NCBI GenBank assembly: GCA_024244705.1
Contig: JAAEOK010000001.1
Location: 1 to 64,000, forward strand
Reading direction: 5' to 3'
DNA: 64,000 bases
From: Alphaproteobacteria bacterium
Lineage (GTDB): Bacteria; Pseudomonadota; Alphaproteobacteria; JAAEOK01
Position 1 is the stretch's first letter, and the number at the start of each line of letters is the position of its first letter. Shown here one piece after another: positions 47,117-55,449 of the stretch. The notes beneath the pieces are model-generated. The model was not told the DNA's origin and ran no database searches. It saw nothing but the letters and a program-made list of their open reading frames with translations. The position numbers were made by a program, and so were the translations under genes.

Positions 47117-47836
47117 ATGGAAGCGTCGCCCCACATCCTGGTCGTTGACGACCATCGCGACATCCGCGACCTGCTCGCCAAGTACCTGACCAAGCATGGG
47201 TTCCGGGTCACGGTCGCGGAGAGCGGCGCGGCGGCGCGCCGCGTTTTGCAGGGGAGCGCCATCGATCTGGTCGTGCTCGACGTCATGATGCCCGGCGAGG
47301 ACGGCCTGTCGCTGTGCCGCTTTCTGCGCGAGAGCACCGACCTGCCGGTGATCCTGCTGACCGCGATGGCCGAGGAAACCGACCGCGTCGTCGGTCTCGA
47401 AATCGGTGCCGACGACTATGTGACCAAGCCGTTCAATCCGCGCGAGCTGCTGGCCCGCATCAAGGCGGTCTTGCGCCGGGCCCACAGCCTGCCACCTCAG
47501 CGTGCGCCGCTGGCGACCAACGAGATTCGCTTCGACCGCTGGACCTTGGATGTCGACCAGCGCCATCTGGTCGGCGCCGACGGCGTGGTGACGCCGCTCA
47601 GCAATGGCGAATTCCTCCTGCTCAGCACCTTCCTCGCCCGGCCCAACATGGTGTTGAGCCGCGATCAGCTGCTCGATCTCACCCGCGGCCGGGCGGCCAA
47701 CGCTTTCGACCGCAGCATCGACAACCAGGTCAGCCGGCTGCGCCGCAAGATCGAGGCCGATCCGAAGAACCCGGCGCTGGTCAAGACCGTATGGGGCGGC
47801 GGCTACCGGTTCACCGCGACGGTCGAACGATCATGA
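47117..47836 (+). CDS. OmpR/PhoB-type response regulator
   Basis: A 239-residue regulator with a receiver domain (VVDDHRDIRD; phosphoacceptor in VVLDVMMPGEDG; YVTKPF lysine) and a winged helix (PLSNGEFLLLSTFLARP, ending VWGGGYRFTATVE). Its stop overlaps the start of the sensor kinase gene by 4 bases (ATGA), so the two are coupled. The ribosome binding site is weak. It probably acts on the divergent control region upstream. Confidence 0.94.
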   Translation: MEASPHILVVDDHRDIRDLLAKYLTKHGFRVTVAESGAAARRVLQGSAIDLVVLDVMMPGEDGLSLCRFLRESTDLPVILLTAMAEETDRVVGLEIGADDYVTKPFNPRELLARIKAVLRRAHSLPPQRAPLATNEIRFDRWTLDVDQRHLVGADGVVTPLSNGEFLLLSTFLARPNMVLSRDQLLDLTRGRAANAFDRSIDNQVSRLRRKIEADPKNPALVKTVWGGGYRFTATVERS

Positions 47837-49248
47837 GGTCACTGCTGCCGCGAAGCCTGGCCGGGCGGCTGATCGCCTTGTTGCTGCTGGCATTGGTGGT
47901 ATCGCAGGCGGTCAGCATCGTCATCTTTCTCGACGAGCGCCGTCACGCCGTCCGCGCCGCCGGACGTGAGGCGGTGCTGGTGCGGACGGCGGCCCTCTTC
48001 CGTTTGCTCCAGGACACGCCGGCCGAGATCCATGGCCGTATCGTCGAGACGATGACGACGCCGCGACTGCGCGCCTGGCTCGACGATGAAAGCGCGGTCG
48101 ATAGCGAACGTGCCCGGTTCCGCAATAACCGTCTTGCCCGGCGCCTCGACGAGCTTCTCGGCGGTGCCGCCGAAATCGTTCTGGTCGAGGCGTCGCGCGC
48201 CGACGACCGCTGGTTCGACTGGGACGACGACGATGACGACGACCACAAATGGCGCGACGACCGGCGGTCGAAGGACGGAAGGCGGTGGCGCGAGGGTCGG
48301 AAGCCGCTCGAGCTGACGATCTCCGTACGGCCGCGCGGCGGCCATTGGCTCAACGTCGAGACCGTGCTGCCGCCGGCGGCCCCGGCGTGGGCCTGGCCGT
48401 CGCTGGTTTCGATGGCGGTGATGGCGCTAGCGATCGCGGTCATCGTCGTTTTCGTCGTGCGCCGCATTACCCGGCCGATGCAGCGCCTGGCGGAAGCCGC
48501 CGACGGCCTCGGCCGCGGCGAAAACCTGCCAGCGGTGGTCGAGGACGGTCCGCTGGAGGTGGGCCGCACGACCCGTGCCTTCAACCGCATGCGGGAACGG
48601 CTCGAGCGCTTCGTCCGCGACCGCACGCTCATGCTGGCGGCGATTTCCCACGACCTGCGCACGCCGATCACGTCGTTGCGGTTGCGCGCCGAATTGCTCG
48701 ACGACGAGGACGCGCGCGACAAGTTCCTGGCCACCCTCGACGAGATGCAAAGGATGACCGAAGCGGTCCTCGCCTTCGTCCGCGAGGAGGCGGCCGCGGA
48801 GGACACCCGCCGGGTCGACCTGTCGGCGCTGGTCCAAAGTCTGTGCGACGATCTCGCCGACATGGGAATGGATGTCACCGGCAACGTTACCGCGTCGTCG
48901 TCGTATGCCTGCCGGCCGGTGAGCCTGAAGCGCGCGATCCGCAACCTGATCGAGAACGCGGTCGCCTACGGCCACCGGGCCCGGGTCGGACTGCGCGAAA
49001 CCCCCGCCGAATTCGTCATCGTCATCGACGACGACGGGCCGGGCATCGCCGACGCCGACCGCGAACGCGTGTTCGGCCCCTTCGTCCGTCTCGAGGAGTC
49101 ACGAAGCCGCGACACCGGCGGCATCGGTCTCGGCATGGCGATCGCGCGCTCGATCGTGCGCAGCCATGGCGGTGACGTAACCCTGGCCAACCGGGACGGC
49201 GGCGGGCTGCGGGCGACCATCACGTTACCGCGCGACGCGCGAGCATGA
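47833..49248 (+). CDS. sensor histidine kinase with Asp-rich periplasmic domain
   Basis: A 471-residue membrane kinase. Helices lie at about 12-32 and 190-210; between them is a periplasmic sensor of about 155 residues that contains a run of seven aspartates followed by His (131-138) in a D/K/R/W-rich stretch. A HAMP domain (RRITRPMQRLAEAA) follows, then HisKA with His273 in ISHDLRTPIT, and an HATPase_c domain with NLIENAVAYG, DDDGPGIAD and GGIGLGMAIA. The acidic patch recalls the divalent-cation site of PhoQ, though the sequences are not otherwise alike. It pairs with the response regulator at 47117. Confidence 0.93.
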   Translation: MRSLLPRSLAGRLIALLLLALVVSQAVSIVIFLDERRHAVRAAGREAVLVRTAALFRLLQDTPAEIHGRIVETMTTPRLRAWLDDESAVDSERARFRNNRLARRLDELLGGAAEIVLVEASRADDRWFDWDDDDDDDHKWRDDRRSKDGRRWREGRKPLELTISVRPRGGHWLNVETVLPPAAPAWAWPSLVSMAVMALAIAVIVVFVVRRITRPMQRLAEAADGLGRGENLPAVVEDGPLEVGRTTRAFNRMRERLERFVRDRTLMLAAISHDLRTPITSLRLRAELLDDEDARDKFLATLDEMQRMTEAVLAFVREEAAAEDTRRVDLSALVQSLCDDLADMGMDVTGNVTASSSYACRPVSLKRAIRNLIENAVAYGHRARVGLRETPAEFVIVIDDDGPGIADADRERVFGPFVRLEESRSRDTGGIGLGMAIARSIVRSHGGDVTLANRDGGGLRATITLPRDARA

Positions 49249-49289
49249 TGCTCTAGACAAATCCCCGCCTCCGGTTCAAACAGGATGTC

Positions 49290-50522
49290 ATGGCGGGGAT
49301 CGAAACGCGCGCGGACAGTGAAACCGATCTGATCATCGTCGGCGGCGGCATGGTCGGTCTGACCCTGGCCGTCGCGGCGGCGGCGGGCGGCCTGCGTACG
49401 GCGGTCGTCGACCGTGCCGATCCGGCGGCCCAGGTCGATGCCGGCTTCGACGGCCGCACCTCGGCGATCGCCTACGGCAGCCAGCGACTGCTCGACGCCA
49501 TCGGGGTCTGGCCGGCGATGGCGGCGGAGGCCGAGCCGATCGTCGACATCCGCGTGTCCGATGGCGATTCGCGTCTGTTTCTCCACTATGACGGCGCGAT
49601 GGTCGACGGCGAACCGCTCGGCTTCATCGTTGAAAATCGCGTAACCCGGACCGCGCTTCACGCCGCCGCCCGCGGTACCGACCGGATTCGATTGCTGGCC
49701 CCGGCGGCGGTCGCCGACTTTGCTTGCGACGGTGCCGCGGCAATAGTGCGGCTCGAAGGCGGAACCGTTCTCCGCGCCCCTCTCCTCGTCGGCGCCGATG
49801 GCCGCAATTCCTTCATTCGCCGGCGCGCCGGCATCGCGGCGACCGAATGGTCCTATCCCCAAACCGGTATCGTCTGCACCATCGCCCACGCGCGGTCCCA
49901 TCGCGGGGTCGCCCATGAGCGGTTTCTGCCGGCCGGGCCGTTCGCGATCCTGCCGATGACCGGAAACCGTTCGTCGCTGGTGTGGACCGAGCGCGCCGAC
50001 CTCGCGCCGGCGATGATGGCGCTGCCCGATGACGAATTCCTGGCCGAGATCGAGCGCCGGGTCGGCGGTTTTCTCGGGGCGTTGTCGCTGACCGGGCCGC
50101 GCTGGTCCTATCCGCTCGCGCTGCTCCACGCCAACCGCTACGCCGACCGCCGGCTGGCGCTGATCGGCGACGCCGCCCACGCCGTTCACCCGATCGCCGG
50201 CCAGGGCCTCAATCTCGGCCTCAAGGACGTCGCCGCCCTGGCCGAGGTGATGATCGACGCCCGCCGTCTCGGGCTCGATATGGGTGCCGACGACGTCCTC
50301 GAACGCTATGCGCGCTGGCGCCGGTTCGACAATCTCGCCTTGATCGCCGCCACCGATTCGCTCAACCGCCTGTTCTCGAACGATATCGCGCCGGTCAAGC
50401 TGGCCCGCGACCTCGGCCTCGCCGCCGTCAACCGCCTGCCGCCGCTGAAGCGCCTGTTTATGCGCCATGCCATGGGCGTGGTCGGGGACCTGCCGCGCCT
50501 GATGCGCGGCGAAGCGCTCTAG
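49290..50522 (+). CDS. UbiH/UbiF-family FAD-dependent monooxygenase
   Basis: A 410-residue flavoprotein hydroxylase of the ubiquinone pathway family. The FAD motifs are LIIVGGGMVGLTLAVAAA, VGADGRNSFIRRRAG and GDAAHAVHPIAGQGLNLGLKD. It hydroxylates the benzoquinone ring precursor on the inner membrane; which position (UbiH, UbiF, UbiI or alphaproteobacterial UbiL) cannot be told from one sequence. It is 41 bases downstream of the kinase gene. Confidence 0.92.
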   Translation: MAGIETRADSETDLIIVGGGMVGLTLAVAAAAGGLRTAVVDRADPAAQVDAGFDGRTSAIAYGSQRLLDAIGVWPAMAAEAEPIVDIRVSDGDSRLFLHYDGAMVDGEPLGFIVENRVTRTALHAAARGTDRIRLLAPAAVADFACDGAAAIVRLEGGTVLRAPLLVGADGRNSFIRRRAGIAATEWSYPQTGIVCTIAHARSHRGVAHERFLPAGPFAILPMTGNRSSLVWTERADLAPAMMALPDDEFLAEIERRVGGFLGALSLTGPRWSYPLALLHANRYADRRLALIGDAAHAVHPIAGQGLNLGLKDVAALAEVMIDARRLGLDMGADDVLERYARWRRFDNLALIAATDSLNRLFSNDIAPVKLARDLGLAAVNRLPPLKRLFMRHAMGVVGDLPRLMRGEAL

Positions 50523-50527
50523 ATCGG

Positions 50528-50746
50528 ATGCCGTCGCCGAACGATCGCCTGCTCAGGACCGGCGTCATCGGAACGCTGCTGACGGCGATCTGCTGCTTCA
50601 CGCCGGTGCTGGTCCTCATTCTCGGCGCTATCGGCCTCGGGGCCGCCGTTGGCTGGCTCGATTATGTGCTGTTTCCGCTACTCGCCGTCTTTGTCGTCAT
50701 CACCGTGATGGCCGTGTTGCGGCGCCAAAGGGAAGGCGATGGTTGA
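50528..50746 (+). CDS. merF: mercury transport protein MerF-like
   Basis: A 72-residue membrane protein that would carry Hg2+ inward. It has two helices; the first contains the Cys pair in LLTAICCFTPVLVLILGAIGL, which is nearly the MerF signature, followed by GWLDYVLFPLLAVFV. Known MerF proteins have a second Cys pair after helix 2; here the protein ends REGDG without it. It overlaps the next gene by 8 bases. No merR, merP, merT or merA is in the window. Confidence 0.88.
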   Translation: MPSPNDRLLRTGVIGTLLTAICCFTPVLVLILGAIGLGAAVGWLDYVLFPLLAVFVVITVMAVLRRQREGDG

Positions 50747-50939
50747 CCTCGATTCCGTCGTGACGTGCCCCGAATGCGGTCACCGTGCGACCGAAATCAT
50801 GCCGACCGATTGCTGCCTCTATTTTTACGACTGCACGGGCTGCGGCAAACTGATCAAGCCCAAGCCGGGCGATTGTTGCGTCTTTTGCTCCTATGGCACG
50901 CGGCCCTGCCCGCCGAAGCAAACCGGCGCCTGCGACTAG
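50739..50939 (+). CDS. GDCCVxC domain small Cys-rich protein
   Basis: A 66-residue cysteine-rich protein of the GDCCVxC family, some members of which contain selenocysteine. It has CPECGHRA, DCCLYFYDCTGC and GDCCVFCSYGTRPCPP, ten or so cysteines in all, and looks like one or two zinc-ribbon-type knuckles. Such genes are commonly next to merF or merP-like genes, so a metal-handling role, perhaps supplying the cytoplasmic thiols that this MerF lacks, is likely. Its stop overlaps the convergent DUF971 gene. Confidence 0.85.
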   Translation: MVDLDSVVTCPECGHRATEIMPTDCCLYFYDCTGCGKLIKPKPGDCCVFCSYGTRPCPPKQTGACD

Positions 50940-51310
50940 GGATCGCGGCTGAGGCCGCGCTTGTCGAGCTCGGTGATATAGGTCGCCCAGATTTCGTCCT
51001 GGCGCGCGCCGAGATCGTAGAGATAACCCCATGAAAAGATGCCGGTGTCGTGAAGGTCGTCGAACTTGATGCGGATGGCATAATTTCCCACCGGCTCGAT
51101 CTCCATGATGCCGACATGGCGGCGCCCGGGCAGAATCTTCTTCTGGCTCGGTCCGTGACCCTGGACTTCCGCCGACGGGCTCTCGACCCGCAACAACTCG
51201 GCCGGCAACGAAAAGTTGGCGCCGTCGTCGAAATCGACTTCGAGCCGTTTTTCGTCCTTGCGCAGGCGGATTTCCGTCGGCCAAACCTTGCCGTCGCCGC
51301 CGTCGTCCAT
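50936..51310 (-). CDS. DUF971 / gamma-butyrobetaine hydroxylase-like N-terminal domain protein
   Basis: A 124-residue single-domain protein. Conserved blocks are PTEIRLRKDEKRLEVDFDDG, LPAELLRVESPSAEVQGHG and DLHDTGIFSWGYLYDLG. The domain occurs alone or fused to carnitine-synthesis oxygenases and to Mrp-type Fe-S ATPases, but its job is not settled. The ATG at 51310 lies just before the Trm112 stop. It belongs to a conserved minus-strand block. Confidence 0.87.
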   Translation of the reverse strand: MDDGGDGKVWPTEIRLRKDEKRLEVDFDDGANFSLPAELLRVESPSAEVQGHGPSQKKILPGRRHVGIMEIEPVGNYAIRIKFDDLHDTGIFSWGYLYDLGARQDEIWATYITELDKRGLSRDP

Positions 51311-51311
51311 G

Positions 51312-51515
51312 CTATTTCTTGACCTCGTGATCCTCGAGGACACGCGCTTCGTCGGGCAGCATGATCGGGATGCCGTCCCGGATGGGAAACGCCAGGCCGG
51401 CACCGTCGCTGATCAGTTCCTGGTGTGTGGCGTCATACCTCAGGCTCTTCTTGGTCAGCGGGCAGACCAGGATCTCCAGAAGTTTGGGGTCGATCTTATG
51501 ACCATGTTCTGACAT
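51312..51515 (-). CDS. Trm112 family protein
   Basis: A 67-residue small protein with [17 protein letters not shown] and [20 protein letters not shown], the usual Trm112/YcaR pattern. Trm112 proteins activate partner methyltransferases in archaea and eukaryotes; the bacterial role is less clear. The ATG at 51515 is preferred over an upstream one because family members start near there. Confidence 0.88.
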   Translation of the reverse strand: MSEHGHKIDPKLLEILVCPLTKKSLRYDATHQELISDGAGLAFPIRDGIPIMLPDEARVLEDHEVKK

Positions 51516-51533
51516 CGGCTTCTCCATGACGGC

Positions 51534-52199
51534 TCAATGGCGCGCGGCGGGTGCATCCAGCCCATTGAGCCCGCCCATCTCCAATAAGGTAATTATGGTC
51601 TCGGCCCGGGCCGGCAGGTCGGGGGCCTCGAGGATCGCTTGTTTTTCCTGCGGCTCGAACGGGCACACCATGGCAAGCGCGGTGACCAGATAGGCGTTGC
51701 TGGCCTCGTCGATCGATTCCCAGTCGGCCTCGATATCCTGGCTTTCGAGAAACCGGCGCAGGGCATTCGTCAATCGCTTGCGGTCGACGGGGAGGTCGGG
51801 CGGCGGCTCGAGGTCGTCCTGGTAGCGGTCGAACAGCGCCTCGACGCGACGGTAGCCGTTCATCAACGGCAATTCGCGTCCGACCCGAAACCTGCAGACA
51901 CCGGTCAAGGTGATCAGGAAGCGGCCGTCGTCGGTCTCGCTGAACGCGGTGATGCGTCCGAGGCAGCCCACCGGATAGACCGGCGGGCGGTCGTCTTCCG
52001 TCAGTTCTTCTTTTTCGGTCGGCTGAATCATTCCGATCATGCGATCGCCGCCGAGCGCGTCGCGGGTCATGTTGAGATAGCGCGGCTCGAAAATGTTGAG
52101 CGGCAATTGGCCGCCCGGCAGCAGCAACGCACCGGTCAGCGGAAAGATGGGGGCCGTCCGCGGCAGGTCGTCGAAGTTCGGGTGAAACGGTCCGGACAT
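51534..52199 (-). CDS. LON peptidase substrate-binding domain protein
   Basis: A 221-residue protein with only the N-terminal LON domain: IFPLTGALLLPGGQLPLNIFEPRYL, GDRMIGMIQP and GRITAFSETDDGRFLITLTG. It has no ATPase or protease part, so it is an adaptor or substrate receptor rather than a protease. The ATG shares its first base with the TAA stop of the thioredoxin gene (TAATG). Confidence 0.92.
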   Translation of the reverse strand: MSGPFHPNFDDLPRTAPIFPLTGALLLPGGQLPLNIFEPRYLNMTRDALGGDRMIGMIQPTEKEELTEDDRPPVYPVGCLGRITAFSETDDGRFLITLTGVCRFRVGRELPLMNGYRRVEALFDRYQDDLEPPPDLPVDRKRLTNALRRFLESQDIEADWESIDEASNAYLVTALAMVCPFEPQEKQAILEAPDLPARAETIITLLEMGGLNGLDAPAARH

Positions 52200-53113
52200 T
52201 ACGAAAAGAGCAGCGAGGACAGGCGGCGCCGGCCGTCGATCGTCAGCTCATGGGTCGGGCCCAAGGCCTCGAAGTATTTCAGCAGCTGCTTGCGCGCGGC
52301 TTCCTCGTTCCAGCCACGGTTCCGTTCGACGATCTCGAGCAATTGGTCGATCGCGCCGCCGCCGTCTCCGGACGCGTGCAGGGCGTTGGCCAGGTCGAAG
52401 CGGGCCTCGTGGTCGTTGGGATCGGCCACGATCTTGGCCTGCAGCTCGGCGAGGTTGCCCGACGCTCCAGCCGCTTGCTCGGCCAGCTCGAGGGCCGATC
52501 TCGCCGCTCCCAGATCGGCATCGTCGGCGCCCTCGGGCGCGGTGTCGAGGATCTGCCGCGCGCGCTCCGTGTCGCCGGCGGCGAGATAGGCGCGCACCAT
52601 TCCGGCGACCGCCCTGACGTTGTCGGGCTCTTGACCGAGGACCTGGCCGTAGAGGGCGCTGGCTTCGCCGAGTTGGCCGCTTTCCAAGGCCTCGGCGGCC
52701 TGTTTCAAGACCGCCTCGACCGGCGAATCGCTGCCGTCACCGCCGAGATCGAGTAGCCGCTGGACGAATTCCTTGATGTGGCTTTCCGGCAGCGCGCCGG
52801 CGAAGCCGTCGACGGGCTGGCCTTGAAAAAACGCATAGACCGCCGGTATCGACTGAATCCGCATCTGCTGCGACAACGCCTGGTTTTCATCGACGTTGAT
52901 CTTGACCAGCTTGACCTTGCCCTTTGCCTCGCGGACGACTTTTTCGATCGTCGGCCCCAGTTGCTTGCATGGTTCACACCACGGCGCCCAGAAATCGACG
53001 ATAATCGGGACCTCGCGCGACGCCTCGATGACGTCGGCCATGAAGTTGTTGGTGTCGGAATCCTTGACGACGTCCGCGCCCGGCGCTGACGCCATGTTCA
53101 AGATCGGTTCCAT
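52199..53113 (-). CDS. thioredoxin-TPR protein (YbbN/CnoX-like)
   Basis: A 304-residue cytoplasmic protein. The thioredoxin domain (about 17-125) has the active site WCEPC (Cys46, Cys49), a Gly-to-Glu variant of WCGPC, plus the cis-proline segment IQSIPAVYAF. The rest is helical TPR repeats (GQLGEASALYGQVLGQEPDN). YbbN/CnoX is a chaperedoxin that passes clients to GroEL; unlike E. coli CnoX this copy keeps both active-site cysteines. I use the ATG at 53113. Confidence 0.9.
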   Translation of the reverse strand: MEPILNMASAPGADVVKDSDTNNFMADVIEASREVPIIVDFWAPWCEPCKQLGPTIEKVVREAKGKVKLVKINVDENQALSQQMRIQSIPAVYAFFQGQPVDGFAGALPESHIKEFVQRLLDLGGDGSDSPVEAVLKQAAEALESGQLGEASALYGQVLGQEPDNVRAVAGMVRAYLAAGDTERARQILDTAPEGADDADLGAARSALELAEQAAGASGNLAELQAKIVADPNDHEARFDLANALHASGDGGGAIDQLLEIVERNRGWNEEAARKQLLKYFEALGPTHELTIDGRRRLSSLLFS

Positions 53114-53193
53114 CGTTCTAAATCCCAAACCGGTATCGCGATTGGCCCCAACATGGCGATTCGTCAGGGCGGAAGCAAGGGTCGGCGATAGCT

Positions 53194-53694
53194 TCAGTCG
53201 AGCGCATCCATATCGACGATGCGGGCCTGATGACCGGTGGAGGCGATGAATTTGATCAAGTCGCCGGGCGCGATCGCGGTCGTCGCGCCGTTTGTCAGCG
53301 GGTGGTAATTCAGCGGGTCATGTTCGAGCATCGCCTTGTCGAGGACGACATCGACCCGTCCGGCGCCGTCGCTAAGAAGCGCGAACGGCGTCACCGAACC
53401 CGGCTCGATGCCGAGCACCTCCATCAGCAGTTCGGGTTTGCCGAAAGACAAATTGCCGGCGCCGATCGATTTGCGCAGCTTCTTGAGGTCGACCGGCCGG
53501 TCCTCGAGCGCGACGACCAGGAACAGGCGTCCCTTCTTGTCCTTGAGGAACAGGCTTTTGCAATGGCCGCCCGGCAGGTCGCCGCGCAGGCGCTTGCTCT
53601 CTTCGACCGTGAACAGGGGGGCGTGATAATGGGTCGTGGTGTCGATGCCCAGCGCCTCGAGGCGGGCGAACAGGTCGTCGGTCGTCGCGGCCAT
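53194..53694 (-). CDS. YbaK/ProX-type prolyl-tRNA-editing domain protein
   Basis: A 166-residue YbaK-fold protein. HCKSLFLKDKKGRLFLVVA carries the catalytic-type lysine, followed by DLKKLRKSIGAGNLSFGKPE and the GSVTPFAL loop. Stand-alone members remove Ala or Cys from mischarged tRNA-Pro. The ATG at 53694 is used; it is divergent from the GT4 gene at 53826 and 80 bases upstream of the thioredoxin-TPR gene in the transcription direction. Confidence 0.9.
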   Translation of the reverse strand: MAATTDDLFARLEALGIDTTTHYHAPLFTVEESKRLRGDLPGGHCKSLFLKDKKGRLFLVVALEDRPVDLKKLRKSIGAGNLSFGKPELLMEVLGIEPGSVTPFALLSDGAGRVDVVLDKAMLEHDPLNYHPLTNGATTAIAPGDLIKFIASTGHQARIVDMDALD

Positions 53695-53825
53695 GATCGT
53701 TCCTTCCGGGCGCGCCCTTAACATAGCCGCCGTCCGACCTCAAGCCTGCCGCGCGGCCGGTTGCGCGGCCGCCGCCATTGGCACATAGTCGCCCCGATTT
53801 CGGTCGCTGGCACTCGGCTTCGCGC

Positions 53826-55112
53826 ATGACCAACTCCATCGGCATCGTCACCGGATCGTTCCCGAGTCCGTCGGAAACGTTTGTCGTCAATCTGGTGACC
53901 GGCCTCCTCGACAACGGCGTCGATGTGCGCGTCTTCGCCTTGAGCGAAGGGCCGCGGGAGACCGGTGGCCCGCATCCCGCGATGGCGACCCATGACCTCG
54001 CGGCGCGGACCTTTGCCGCGCCGGAATTGTCGTCGAGCCGGCTCCGCCGCTTGTTGAGCGTTCCGCCCATCGTCGCCGCGAACTGGGCCCACCGGGCGGC
54101 GCTCGGCCGGGTCTACGCACTGATGCGGCAAGGACGATTGGCGATGTCGGCGCGCACGGTGCAGGCCGCGGGGTTGTTTCTCGGCGCCGACGTGCCGCCC
54201 CTGCTCCACTGCCAGTTCGGGCAATATGGGCGACTGGTCCTGGGCCTGCGCGCGGCCGGCATCGTCAATGCCAAGATCATCACCCATTTCCGCGGCAGCG
54301 ATATCTCACGCGAGCTGCGAAAGCGTGGCGACGCGGTCTATGCCGATTTGTTTCGTGACGGCGACTTTTTCCTGACCAACTGCGAGTTTTTCAAGCGGCG
54401 GTTGATCGAGATCGGGTGCCCGCCGGACCGTCTCGCGGTGTCGCGGTCGGGCATCGACCTCGATGTGTTCCGCCCGCGCGCACCGCGCCCGGTCGCGACC
54501 TCCCCGTGCCGCCTGCTCACCGTCGGTCGCCTGGTCGAAAAGAAAGGCACCGAATTCGCCATACGGGCGGCGGCGGAACTCAAGCGCGACGGGCTCGACA
54601 TCCGACTCGACGTCATCGGACAGGGCGCGTTGCGCGACTCGCTCGAACGGCTGATCGCGGAACTCGATGGTCACGGCTACATCACGCTTCACGGCGTCAG
54701 GCGGCCGACCGAGATCCGCGACTTCCTAGACGAGGCCGATATTTTCATGGCGACCAGCGTGACGGCGAGGAACGGCGACCAGGACGCGACCGTCAATACG
54801 GTCAAGGAGGCGATGGCCGTCGGCGTACCGGTGGTCGCGAGCGACCACGGCGGCATTCCGGAATTGGTCGAGGACGGCGTCACCGGGCGCTTGGTGCCGG
54901 AACGCGACGTCGCGGCGCTGGCCGTCGCCGCGCGCTGGATGATCGACAACGCGGCGGCGCGCGAGACCATTGTCGGCGCGGCCCGCGCCCGGGTTCGGGC
55001 CGACTACGACAATCGCCGTATCGTCAATGGGTTGGCCGCGCTGTATCGCCGCCTGTTGGACGACCCGGGGCCGTCATCGGCGGCGACCGATGGCGCACGA
55101 ATCCTCGCTTGA
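53826..55112 (+). CDS. GT4 glycosyltransferase
   Basis: A 428-residue GT-B enzyme. IVTGSFPSPSETFVVNLVTGLL is the acceptor loop, HCQFGQYGRLVLGLR and HFRGSDISRELRKRG follow, and the donor site has GRLVEKKGTEFAIRAAAEL and VKEAMAVGVPVVASDHGGIPELV. It belongs to the same colanic-acid/EPS-like group as the gene at 23614 and is probably a relative. It sits alone on the plus strand ahead of the tRNA. Confidence 0.88.
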   Translation: MTNSIGIVTGSFPSPSETFVVNLVTGLLDNGVDVRVFALSEGPRETGGPHPAMATHDLAARTFAAPELSSSRLRRLLSVPPIVAANWAHRAALGRVYALMRQGRLAMSARTVQAAGLFLGADVPPLLHCQFGQYGRLVLGLRAAGIVNAKIITHFRGSDISRELRKRGDAVYADLFRDGDFFLTNCEFFKRRLIEIGCPPDRLAVSRSGIDLDVFRPRAPRPVATSPCRLLTVGRLVEKKGTEFAIRAAAELKRDGLDIRLDVIGQGALRDSLERLIAELDGHGYITLHGVRRPTEIRDFLDEADIFMATSVTARNGDQDATVNTVKEAMAVGVPVVASDHGGIPELVEDGVTGRLVPERDVAALAVAARWMIDNAAARETIVGAARARVRADYDNRRIVNGLAALYRRLLDDPGPSSAATDGARILA

Positions 55113-55176
55113 AATGCCAAGCTCTTTGCGACATAGTCCCCGCCCTCACGGTCGGGCACCGGTCCGGCCGCATGGT

Positions 55177-55251
55177 GCGGGAGTAGCTCAGGGGTAGAGC
55201 ATCACGTTGCCAACGTGAGGGTCGCGAGTTCAAATCTCGTCTCCCGCTCCA
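55177..55251 (+). tRNA. tRNA-Gly(GCC)
   Basis: A cloverleaf is complete: acceptor arm GCGGGAG / CTCCCGC, D-loop AGCTCAGGGGTAGAGC, anticodon stem-loop TCACG-TTGCCAA-CGTGA with anticodon GCC, and T-arm GCGAG-TTCAAAT-CTCGT. The discriminator is T and the CCA end is encoded. No duplicated tRNA end or integrase gene is nearby, so it does not mark an integration site. Confidence 0.95.
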
Positions 55252-55449
55252 TTCTTTCTCGACCAACAATATGCCATGTCGCCCGATTGTCGCGGCGGGT
55301 GGTTTCCGAGTGGCTGGACGACGGCCCCCACCGGTCCGCTGTTGCGATGTCGAACCGTTGCCCAAATAGGTCGCTGCGCCGCTTGCCAAGCGCGCGCAAT
55401 CAGGTAGCCTGCTTCAACGAGATGGACTCACGGTTCGAAGGAGGCGGGA
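55252..55449. other. leader region between tRNA-Gly and glutamate dehydrogenase gene
   Basis: 198 bases with no gene. AAGGAGGCGGG just before the ATG at 55450 is a good ribosome binding site for the dehydrogenase. I see no clear terminator or riboswitch. Confidence 0.5.

Noticed and set aside
50739-50939. Selenocysteine in the GDCCVxC protein
   Set aside because: The relevant positions are encoded by Cys codons and there is no in-frame TGA before the stop.
55177-55449. Possible integration site at the tRNA-Gly gene
   Set aside because: No integrase, no duplicated tRNA 3' end, and ordinary chromosomal genes on both sides.
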